A DNA stretch of 64,000 nt, taken from contig NZ_CP102292.1 of the NCBI RefSeq assembly GCF_025152405.1, forward strand, positions 2,356,001 through 2,420,000. Direction: 5' to 3'. This document shows positions 36,055 through 43,405 of this stretch, piece after piece (the stretch's first letter is position 1; every line of letters begins with the position of its first letter). This stretch comes from [Ruminococcus] lactaris ATCC 29176. Lineage in GTDB: Bacteria > Bacillota > Clostridia > Lachnospirales > Lachnospiraceae. The position numbers and the translations under genes were made by a program. The notes under the pieces were generated by a model, which saw only the letters and a program-made list of their open reading frames with translations, was not told the origin of the DNA and ran no database searches.

Positions 36055-36686
36055 TCTGCTTTTCCTTCCTCTTCTGACAGCGTCATCATTCCTGACATAA
36101 TGCAGCCACCCTTTGCTCCGGCTTTGGCGAGTTCTTTCCACTGCTCCGGCTCAAAATGGATCCCACCGATCCCATAGACCGGCAGCCTCACTGCATCACA
36201 GACTTCTTTCAAAAATCTGATTCCCCTTGGAGGAACGCCTTTCTTACAATCCGTCACATAAATATGGCCTGCCACCAGATAAGATGCCCCCAGCTTTTCC
36301 GCTTCAACCGCTTCTTCCACCGAGTGAACCGAAGTCCCTATCTGATAAAATGTTCCGCTGCCCTGATTTTTCTCCTGTATCACAGCCTGATTCACCAACT
36401 GCCGCAGCACAGGAAGTGGGAGATGAATCTGGTTACAGTTTAATTTTACCGCAATTTGCCAGAAATTGTGAAGAATACATGGAACTTTATACGTTTCACA
36501 AATTTTCATTACCTGTCCGGCCAGTTGTTCATACTCCGCTTCTGTCAGATCCTTTTCCCTTAAAATCAGTGCTTTGGGATGCCATTCGCATACTATTTTG
36601 ATCTGCTCAAGGAACGGTCTTTTGCACAAATGCCGGTTGCTGACTGCGATCACATTTTCGCAGTACTCCTGATTTTCCTTATACAT
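36051..36686 (-). CDS. tenI: ThiE/TenI family protein, probably thiazole tautomerase TenI
   Basis: A 211-aa TIM-barrel protein. Both ThiE (thiamine phosphate synthase) and TenI belong here. The segment GTSVHSVEEAVEAEKLGASY, then AGHIYVTDCKKGVPPRG and VYGIGGI, follows TenI closely: TenI proteins have GHVFETDCKKG where ThiE has a pyrophosphate loop with Thr-Lys. I therefore favour the aromatising tautomerase acting on the ThiG product. It overlaps thiH by 8 bp upstream and glycerate kinase downstream. Databases may label it ThiE. Confidence 0.75.
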   Translation of the reverse strand: MYKENQEYCENVIAVSNRHLCKRPFLEQIKIVCEWHPKALILREKDLTEAEYEQLAGQVMKICETYKVPCILHNFWQIAVKLNCNQIHLPLPVLRQLVNQAVIQEKNQGSGTFYQIGTSVHSVEEAVEAEKLGASYLVAGHIYVTDCKKGVPPRGIRFLKEVCDAVRLPVYGIGGIHFEPEQWKELAKAGAKGGCIMSGMMTLSEEEGKAE

Positions 36687-37962
36687 AGATATAATCGCTC
36701 ATAACCGGCTGAAGATGATTTGTCAGCAGTGCATCATAAACTTCCTTCACTGACCGTCCATCGGAAATCTCAAACTGGTCATCGCCTTTCTCTTCAATTT
36801 CTTCCACGTGACCTCCAATTCCTGTACTGACCCCGGCAGAAATTTTCGTCGCTGCAATCTGAACAAGATGATCTCTTACCCGTTCGCATTCCCTTGTCGA
36901 AACCGTAATGCTGGCAAATGGCATAAATAACCGGTATGCACAGACAACCTGCAGAAGCTGTTGTTCATGCACATCCATCGGATTGATCCGGTCATTATTG
37001 ATGATCGGACGAAGTCGCGGACAGGAAAATGCAATCTCAGCATGGGGATATTTTCTTTGAAGAAGATATGCATGATATCCTGTCGCAAATGCATCTTTTC
37101 TGAAATCATCCAGTCCCAGCAAAGCACCGAACCCCACACCACGCATTCCGCCCATTAATGCACGCTCCTGTGCATTGACACGATACGGATAGATTCTTTT
37201 ATGCCCTGCCAGATGCAGTGTCTCATATTTATCTGAATTATAAGTTTCCTGAAATACTGTCACATAATCTGCTCCACACTCATGCAGATAAGCATACTCA
37301 TCTGAATTGACCGGATAGATCTCAAGCCCGATTACTTTGAAATATTTTCTTGCGATCTTACATGCCTCTCCAATATATTCTACATCCGATTTGCTCCGGC
37401 TCTCACCTGTCAGGATCAGAATTTCCTGCAGTCCTGTCGCTGCGATCGCCTGCATCTCTTTTTCGATTTCTTCTGCATTCAGCCTTGCTCTGTTGATCTT
37501 GTTATGGCAGTTAAATCCACAGTAAATACAATAATTTTCACAGTAATTCGCAATGTAGATCGGAGTGAACATATAGACGCTGTTCCCAAAATGCTTTCTT
37601 GTCTCCACCTGTGCCGCCTGTGCGATTTCCTCCAGATATGGAAGGGCTGCCGGGGACAGAAGTGCCTGAAAATCCTCCGGTGTACGCTGTGAATGTGCCA
37701 ATGCCCTTTTTACATCTGCTGCCGTATACTGGTCATAATCATACGCATTCATTTTTTCCACAACCTGATCCAGTATTTCCGATCCAATGTCCTCCATTCC
37801 CGGAAGGTATGTCATATGGTCGATCCGGTTTTTCTTCTGATCCTCCAGAATTTCCTTACTCAGAATGCTCTCATTGATATGCATCTCATGGGTATGTCTA
37901 TCTTCCCTGGTCTGTGTGCTTTCCTGTGTATGTGTATCTTCCATTGTATTTGTATGTTCCAT
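36679..37962 (-). CDS. thiH: 2-iminoacetate synthase ThiH
   Basis: Radical SAM enzyme splitting tyrosine to dehydroglycine for the thiazole ring; 427 aa. The cluster cysteines are 141, 145 and 148 (CENYCIYCGF), and the C-terminal BATS-like region ends ITVSTRECERVRDHL and GIGGHVEE. The enzyme is oxygen sensitive, which fits an anaerobe. The first 30 residues form an unusual His/Thr/Glu-rich tail (MEHTNTMEDTHTQEST) absent from ordinary ThiH. TAGGAGG right before ATG 37962 supports that start. Confidence 0.95.
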   Translation of the reverse strand: MEHTNTMEDTHTQESTQTREDRHTHEMHINESILSKEILEDQKKNRIDHMTYLPGMEDIGSEILDQVVEKMNAYDYDQYTAADVKRALAHSQRTPEDFQALLSPAALPYLEEIAQAAQVETRKHFGNSVYMFTPIYIANYCENYCIYCGFNCHNKINRARLNAEEIEKEMQAIAATGLQEILILTGESRSKSDVEYIGEACKIARKYFKVIGLEIYPVNSDEYAYLHECGADYVTVFQETYNSDKYETLHLAGHKRIYPYRVNAQERALMGGMRGVGFGALLGLDDFRKDAFATGYHAYLLQRKYPHAEIAFSCPRLRPIINNDRINPMDVHEQQLLQVVCAYRLFMPFASITVSTRECERVRDHLVQIAATKISAGVSTGIGGHVEEIEEKGDDQFEISDGRSVKEVYDALLTNHLQPVMSDYIYV

Positions 37963-37973
37963 TCTGCTGCCTC

Positions 37974-38750
37974 CTAATCCTGAAGAAATCCTGTCAGTGG
38001 TGAGGACGCACTACCGCCCCGCTCCATGGTTCTTCCCAGTCCTGAAAGATACGCATTTCTTCCGGCCTCGATCGCTTTTTTGAAAGCTTCTGCCATCATC
38101 GGCACATCTCCTGCGGTTGCGATCGCTGTATTTGCCATCACAGCATCTGCTCCCATCTCCATTGCTTCACATGCCTGAGATGGCCGCCCGATCCCTGCAT
38201 CCACAATCACCGGAATCTCAATTTCATCGATCAGGATCTGAATAAACTCTTTCGTACTCAGTCCTTTATTGGAACCGATCGGTGCTCCCAGTGGCATCAC
38301 GCATGCCGCACCTGCATCCACCAAAGCTCTTGCCACATTCAGGTCAGGATACATATATGGCATGACAACAAATCCTTCTTTTGCCAGTATTTCCGTTGCT
38401 TTTATCGTTTCATAATTATCTGGCAGTAAATACTTTGAATCATGAACCACCTCGATCTTAACAAAATCTCCGCATCCTACTTCTCTTGAAAGTCTTGCGA
38501 TTCGCACTGCCTCCTCTGCAGTTCTTGCTCCTGACGTATTCGGCAGAAGTGTGACATTTTCCGGGATATAATCCAGGATGTTGGCAAGTCCTCCCTCATT
38601 CGCCCGGCGCAGAGCCAGTGTGATGATCTGTGCATCTGCTTTTTCAATACAGGCTTTCACCAGTTCCAGTGAAAATTTTCCTGATCCTAAAATAAACCGG
38701 GAAGTAAATTCATGACCTCCCAAAATTAATTTGTCTTCTGCTGTCTTCAT
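37974..38750 (-). CDS. thiG: Thiazole synthase ThiG
   Basis: TIM-barrel enzyme combining deoxyxylulose phosphate, ThiS thiocarboxylate and dehydroglycine into the thiazole; 258 aa. The Schiff-base Lys98 is in FVKIEVVHD. Other family motifs are [38 protein letters not shown] and [20 protein letters not shown]. It is in the middle of a tight operon; its stop codon overlaps the thiH ribosome site. Confidence 0.97.
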   Translation of the reverse strand: MKTAEDKLILGGHEFTSRFILGSGKFSLELVKACIEKADAQIITLALRRANEGGLANILDYIPENVTLLPNTSGARTAEEAVRIARLSREVGCGDFVKIEVVHDSKYLLPDNYETIKATEILAKEGFVVMPYMYPDLNVARALVDAGAACVMPLGAPIGSNKGLSTKEFIQILIDEIEIPVIVDAGIGRPSQACEAMEMGADAVMANTAIATAGDVPMMAEAFKKAIEAGRNAYLSGLGRTMERGGSASSPLTGFLQD

Positions 38751-38782
38751 TTTTTAATTTCTCCTTCTTTTTTATTTTCTCT

Positions 38783-39418
38783 TTAAGCCTCTTCTTCTCC
38801 AAGAATCAGTCTTGTGATCATATTTGCCTCATGGGCGGCACAGACCGCAACTCTCGCTGCCATCAGCCCCCTGCCATATTCCGGCTCACTCACCCTGTCA
38901 CCACAAAGGTAAAAATTTTTCATCAGCCTCTGCGTTCGGATCGTATTACTGCTTCCATAACCTGCCATTCCGGTTGCAGAAACTAATTTCTTTTCTGGGA
39001 AATGTTCCAGTATCCCGTTGACCAGCATTGCCTTTGCCTCCGGTCTGTCGAAGGCCTCACAGACGATCGGTGCATCAGCAAAAAGTTCCTGTAAATTTTC
39101 TTCCGTCACCTTCACTGTATCTGTTCGGATGTCTAAATATGGATTGATTCGCTCCAGCAGAGATTTCAGTGCATCGGTTTTATACATTCCGATCTGATCG
39201 ATAAAATACTGCTGCCGGTTCAGATTTGTGATATCCACCACATCAAAATCGATCAGATGCAGATGCCCTACTCCGATCCTTGCCAGTGCATATGCCACAT
39301 TTGATCCAAGACCTCCCAAACCTGCGACTGCTACATGACCTTCTGATAAAAGCTTCTGCTTTTCCGGTGAATGACGCTCATTCAACGCTTCTATAATTTC
39401 TTCTTTTGTTAATATCAT
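38783..39418 (-). CDS. thiF: ThiS adenylyltransferase ThiF
   Basis: E1-like enzyme that activates the ThiS C-terminus with ATP; 211 aa, the short Gram-positive type. The nucleotide site is VAGLGGLGSNVAYALARIG (about 32-50), followed by LIDFDVVDITNLNRQQYF with the Arg/Asp catalytic set. No CxxC zinc pair is seen, as in other short clostridial ThiF proteins. It lies 3 bp after thiS. Confidence 0.94.
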   Translation of the reverse strand: MILTKEEIIEALNERHSPEKQKLLSEGHVAVAGLGGLGSNVAYALARIGVGHLHLIDFDVVDITNLNRQQYFIDQIGMYKTDALKSLLERINPYLDIRTDTVKVTEENLQELFADAPIVCEAFDRPEAKAMLVNGILEHFPEKKLVSATGMAGYGSSNTIRTQRLMKNFYLCGDRVSEPEYGRGLMAARVAVCAAHEANMITRLILGEEEA

Positions 39419-39421
39419 TTT

Positions 39422-39619
39422 TCAGCCTCCTCCAACAAATGTCACGATTTCCATACTGTCACCATCTTTCAGACGGGTCTCTGAGTATTTGTATTTTGGA
39501 AGAATCTCTCCATTTAACTCCACAGCGATCCGGTTCATCCGATAACCATTTTCTTCAAGATAATCCGCAACCGTCTGCTCTTCCTGACCTTTTACTTCTT
39601 TTCCATTTACTGTAATCAT
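39422..39619 (-). CDS. thiS: Sulfur carrier protein ThiS
   Basis: A 65-aa ubiquitin-like sulfur carrier, beginning MITVNGKEV and ending EIVTFVGGG with the C-terminal Gly-Gly that becomes a thiocarboxylate; one more Gly than usual ends it. The frame extends to 39652, but AAGGAGGAG lies in that extension and sets ATG 39619. It is the first gene of the operon. Confidence 0.95.
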   Translation of the reverse strand: MITVNGKEVKGQEEQTVADYLEENGYRMNRIAVELNGEILPKYKYSETRLKDGDSMEIVTFVGGG

Positions 39620-39848
39620 TTTCTCCTCCTTCTGCTCTTTCCTGCACCTCATCTTGTGCGTCCCGCTGAGTGTTCTTACATATCACGGAGACACTCATCC
39701 TGGTATAGGAAACAATCTACTGGATCTTTTGCCATATGCCCGACAACAAAAAAAGAAGTCCACAAAGAACTACACCCGCGGTGGTGTACCCCTTCATGAA
39801 CTTCTGTCCACTCTAAATCAGTATCTCTATTTATTTTCAGCAAGATTT
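39620..39848 (-). promoter_or_regulatory. thi operon leader with attenuator-like terminator
   Basis: The promoter would start RNA near 39842. About 35 nt later comes a long hairpin at 39747-39807: arms AGAAGTTCATGAAG / CTTTGTGGACTTCT pair over 14 positions with G-U pairs, an inner TACACC / GGTGTA stem follows, and then seven T. So the operon is behind an intrinsic terminator and needs readthrough. I looked for the TPP riboswitch signs (CTGAGA, ACCTGAtCTGG) and do not see them. A leader motif upstream of thiS has been proposed for Firmicutes; whether this matches is not tested. Confidence 0.7.
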
Positions 39849-39877
39849 AGTATAAAAGACTTTCCTGAAAATGTCAA
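39849..39877 (-). promoter_or_regulatory. Sigma-A promoter of the thi operon
   Basis: Minus strand TTGACA (39872-39877), 17-bp spacer, TATACT (39849-39854). Confidence 0.85.
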
Positions 39878-40026
39878 TCTTTTACGTCCGGCTGTTTGTG
39901 TCAAGTAAACGTTGGCAACTTCCTCATTGTTTTTCTTGAATGATATTTTTGGTGCTAGAATCGGTTTACGTTTACCATTTAAGCTTTGATTAGTGCCATG
40001 CTCGGCACACATAAAAAAGCGGCACA

Positions 40027-41139
40027 CTATTTTAGTGTACCTGCTCTTTCTAACTTTCCAAGTCTCTCTGCCTGCTCCAGAAGTTCCCCAATCCTGCGGT
40101 TATACGTTCCGATCTGCACCCCGGCATCGATCACTCTTCCACATCGTTCTATCATTTTCTCTGCACTTGCAAAGGTTTCATCCGAAATTTCCTCAAAAGC
40201 TTTTTCTGTGATCACTTCAACTGCAAGCTGCCTTGCCAGCTCGCAGTCAATATCATTTTCATACAAAATGCCGGCTGCAAAAGGAATCCTCTCTTTTCTC
40301 AGTTTCCTGTATACCGGGATTCCGCTGCCGCCTGAAGAAATGACCAGCACTTCCGGCTCTCCCTTTATTCCCGGCAGTTCAATACTTCCAAACCTGGGAT
40401 CAAAGGACCCGTTCGTTATCCCATATAAGTCACGGATGATCTCTTCCTGAAATACCTCTTCCGGCTTTCCGAAATGGGAGATATTTTCTCCTTGCACGCA
40501 TACGATCTTGTCTGATACTTTCTGTGCAAGGTCGATTTCATGCAAAGACATGATCACCGTCATTTTTTTCTCTCTTGCCATTTTTTCCAGGATTGCCAGA
40601 AGCTCCAGCTTATGCTTCACATCCAAAAAGGAAGTCGGCTCATCCAGGATCAGGATTTCCGGCTCCTGACAGATTGCCCTCGCCAGTAAAACTCTCTGCC
40701 GCTGTCCATCGCTGATCGCATTGAAATCCTGGTTGCCCAGTTCCTGTGCATGGACTGCCTCCATTGCTTCTTCTACCAGTTCTTCATCCCGCTTTGTCAG
40801 GATTCCAAGTCTGCCGGTATACGGATACCGCCCGGTTGCCACAATATCATGACAGTTCATCAGTTCTGTCTTGATCCGCTCGGTAAGAACCACAGCCATT
40901 TTGGAAGATAACTCTTTATACGACAGTTCCATCAGGGATGTATCATCAAAAAATACCGTTCCACCGATCAGCTTCAACTGTCTTGTAATACTTTTTAAAA
41001 TCGTAGATTTTCCAGAGCCGTTTGGCCCGATCAGCGTCACAATCTCGCCTTTGTCTATCCCAATATTGATATCCCGGATCAACGGATTTCCATGATACCC
41101 GACTGCCAGGTCTTTTAACTGAAAATAAAAATCCGCCAT
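40027..41139 (-). CDS. B12/iron-chelate ABC transporter ATPase with C-terminal extension
   Basis: ATPase of a FecCD/BtuCD-type importer, 370 aa. Walker A GPNGSGKST (38-46), Q-loop, signature SDGQRQRVLLARA and Walker B LILDEPTSF are all present in the first 250 residues. Beyond the usual end, about 110 residues form a separate domain (PEVLVISSGGSGIPVYRKLR to the end) that could bind a ligand or regulate transport. Its gene is last in the cobalamin-riboswitch operon, so cobamide is the likely cargo (inference from control, not from the ATPase). Confidence 0.9.
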   Translation of the reverse strand: MADFYFQLKDLAVGYHGNPLIRDINIGIDKGEIVTLIGPNGSGKSTILKSITRQLKLIGGTVFFDDTSLMELSYKELSSKMAVVLTERIKTELMNCHDIVATGRYPYTGRLGILTKRDEELVEEAMEAVHAQELGNQDFNAISDGQRQRVLLARAICQEPEILILDEPTSFLDVKHKLELLAILEKMAREKKMTVIMSLHEIDLAQKVSDKIVCVQGENISHFGKPEEVFQEEIIRDLYGITNGSFDPRFGSIELPGIKGEPEVLVISSGGSGIPVYRKLRKERIPFAAGILYENDIDCELARQLAVEVITEKAFEEISDETFASAEKMIERCGRVIDAGVQIGTYNRRIGELLEQAERLGKLERAGTLK

Positions 41140-41142
41140 ACA

Positions 41143-42183
41143 CTACCTTCCCTTCTCCCGTTTCACCATCATATAAATGACGATCGGTGCACCTAAAATG
41201 GATGTTACCGTACTGATATTCAGTTCCACCGGTGCAAGTGCCATTCTTGCGATCAGGTCACAGATCATACAGAAAACCGCCCCCGCAAAGAATGTTCCCG
41301 GAATAATCACGATCGGCTTTGATGTTCCGAACGCTTTTCTTGTCAGAAACGGAACTGCGATTCCCACAAAGGAGATCGGTCCTGCAAATGCAGTTACACT
41401 TGCGGACAGCACACTGGAAAGCAGGATCAGTACCACCCGGAAAACTTGAATATTCACACCCATACTCTGTGCATATGCTTCACCAAGCTGGTAGGCACTG
41501 ACCGGTTTCGACAACAGGAACGTGCATACAAATGCGATCCCGACTACCACTGCCGCCACCTGCACATTGCTCCAGCTCATTCCTGAAAAACTTCCCTGCG
41601 ACCAGCCATGCAGATTGACAATGTCTGAATCATCTGCAAATGTGACAACAAAATCTGTGATAGCAGAACAGATATAACCGATCATGATTCCCCCGACCAG
41701 CAGTGCCGCCATATGATGTACTTTTTTTGACATCAGAAGAATGAACCCCGTCGAGATCAGCGATCCGATAAACGCTGCCACGATCAGTGTATACGATGAA
41801 AAATGACCAATATATTTTAAAAAAATGATCATCGTCAGTGCTACGACCATTTTTGCCCCGGAAGAAATTCCAAGGACAAACGGTCCTGCAATGGGATTGG
41901 CAAAAAATGTCTGCAAAAGGAAACCGGACAAAGATAAGGCTCCTCCCAGCATCGCTGCCATCAGGATTCTCGGAAGGCGGATTCTCCAGATAATACTGTA
42001 TTCCGTTGCCGCCCCGTCACGCAGAAAAAGAATCCTGAGGATCTTAGGAACGGAAATATGCACATTTCCTGTATTGATATTGAGTACCACTGTCACTGCA
42101 AATGCAATCACAAGCCCTGAAAATACAGCTATGTATCTGGCTCTCCGTCTGAGATTTTCTCCGTGAAAACTTGTATCTTTCAT
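41143..42183 (-). CDS. FecCD/BtuC family ABC permease
   Basis: Membrane subunit of a vitamin B12 or iron-chelate importer, 346 aa with about nine or ten helices. Diagnostic texts are RLPRILMAAMLGGALSLSGFLLQ, NPIAGPFVLGISSGA, and the late GPISFVGIAVPFLTRKAFG before the coupling region. It lies 3 bp before the ATPase gene and 10 bp after the binding protein gene, as expected for one complex. Confidence 0.93.
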   Translation of the reverse strand: MKDTSFHGENLRRRARYIAVFSGLVIAFAVTVVLNINTGNVHISVPKILRILFLRDGAATEYSIIWRIRLPRILMAAMLGGALSLSGFLLQTFFANPIAGPFVLGISSGAKMVVALTMIIFLKYIGHFSSYTLIVAAFIGSLISTGFILLMSKKVHHMAALLVGGIMIGYICSAITDFVVTFADDSDIVNLHGWSQGSFSGMSWSNVQVAAVVVGIAFVCTFLLSKPVSAYQLGEAYAQSMGVNIQVFRVVLILLSSVLSASVTAFAGPISFVGIAVPFLTRKAFGTSKPIVIIPGTFFAGAVFCMICDLIARMALAPVELNISTVTSILGAPIVIYMMVKREKGR

Positions 42184-42193
42184 AGTTTCTCCA

Positions 42194-43405
42194 TTATTTC
42201 ATCTTCTCAAGGAAGGTCATTTCTTTCGGATCCCCATCCGTCAGCATCAGATGCATATCCATGATCAGTTCTCCAACCGTATCTGTTGCCTGATACAGGT
42301 TCTTTCCTGTATACCATACATTTCCTTCTTTTACTGCTTTAAATTCGGAAAACAAATTGCTCTTCGCTTCCAGGTCGCTGATACTCTTCACCTGCCCGTC
42401 GATTGTTCCGTTATAGATCAGATAATCTGCATCCACTGCTGTTGCATAAAATTCTTCCATAGTCAGTTTGACTGACGGAGCATTGCTGTCCACATTTTTC
42501 AGGTTCTTGAATGCATAACGTCCGCCTGCAATCTCAATCATGGAAGGGATATAATCTTCTGATTTTCTTACTACGATAGAACCGTCTGTATTCACATAAA
42601 AATATGCCACCGTCTTTTCTGTATTTTCAAAGCCTTTCAGCTTTTCGATCACCTGGGCCTGCTTTTCAAAAAAGCTGTCGGCTGCATCTTCTTTATTCAG
42701 CATTGCACCGTACAGTTTGATCCACTCGGTTCTGCCCAATGGGTGAGATTCATAACTGGAATAGTCCACAAAGACCGGTATATCCAGATCTTCGATCATC
42801 TCCTGTACTTTCGGAGTATGAAGGATCATGGTTGATTCTACGGCAAGATCACACTCTCCGTTCACCAGAGTCTCATAATCCGGCTCACTGTATTTTCCTG
42901 CGTAGATCATGTCACCGGACTCCATCGCTTTCTTTGCATCTTCTACATACCAGCCGGATGCATTAAGACCGGAAAATTTCACCTGGTCAATGGCATCCAC
43001 TGCATCCAACAGCGACATGATTGCTGTTGCTGCCATATAGATATGATCCAACGGCTGCTGCAGGACTACAATATCCTCCGACAATCCTTCCGGAGCTTCT
43101 TTCCCTTCCGGCACAACAAGGTACTGTCTGTCTTCATGTACATCCAACAGCTTGTATCCGTCTTTATAATCATATACGTCAAATTCTGTCGCATAGGTCA
43201 GATCCATTGTCGACTCATAGGTAAGGCCGTCAATCTCCGGCCCTTTTTTATCACTTTTTGACTGATCTTCTTTTTTATTTTTTGTCTCTTCTGTCTGCTG
43301 TGTACTGTCTGTTCTTTTTTTACCAGCCCCCGGCTGACCGCAGCCCCCCAGTGAGAGGACCGCTGCCAACAGCAATGCAGTTATTCTACAAAGCTTCTTT
43401 TTCAT
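42194..43405 (-). CDS. ABC transporter substrate-binding lipoprotein (BtuF-like)
   Basis: A 403-aa lipoprotein, lipobox LSLGGCGQ with Cys22, then a charged low-complexity linker (23-55) and a TroA/BtuF-like two-lobed binding fold. It has the segments YLVVPEGKEAPEGL, DAVDAIDQVKF, GKYSEPDYETLVNGECDLAV (a second-lobe BtuF-type text) and IPVFVDYSSYESHPLGRTEWI. It should deliver the cobamide to the permease encoded next. Its gene abuts the large surface protein gene with no gap. Confidence 0.9.
   Translation of the reverse strand: MKKKLCRITALLLAAVLSLGGCGQPGAGKKRTDSTQQTEETKNKKEDQSKSDKKGPEIDGLTYESTMDLTYATEFDVYDYKDGYKLLDVHEDRQYLVVPEGKEAPEGLSEDIVVLQQPLDHIYMAATAIMSLLDAVDAIDQVKFSGLNASGWYVEDAKKAMESGDMIYAGKYSEPDYETLVNGECDLAVESTMILHTPKVQEMIEDLDIPVFVDYSSYESHPLGRTEWIKLYGAMLNKEDAADSFFEKQAQVIEKLKGFENTEKTVAYFYVNTDGSIVVRKSEDYIPSMIEIAGGRYAFKNLKNVDSNAPSVKLTMEEFYATAVDADYLIYNGTIDGQVKSISDLEAKSNLFSEFKAVKEGNVWYTGKNLYQATDTVGELIMDMHLMLTDGDPKEMTFLEKMK

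Noticed and set aside
36054-36141. N-terminal extension of glycerate kinase (from 36141)
   Set aside because: It overlaps the TenI-like gene and lacks a ribosome site; the ATGA overlap at 36054 has one.
39620-39848. TPP riboswitch upstream of thiS
   Set aside because: The conserved CTGAGA and ACCTGATCTGG-type elements could not be found on either strand of the leader.
39827-40027. 66-aa minus-strand frame between the ABC ATPase and thi promoter
   Set aside because: It overlaps the thi promoter, has no ribosome site and matches no family I know.
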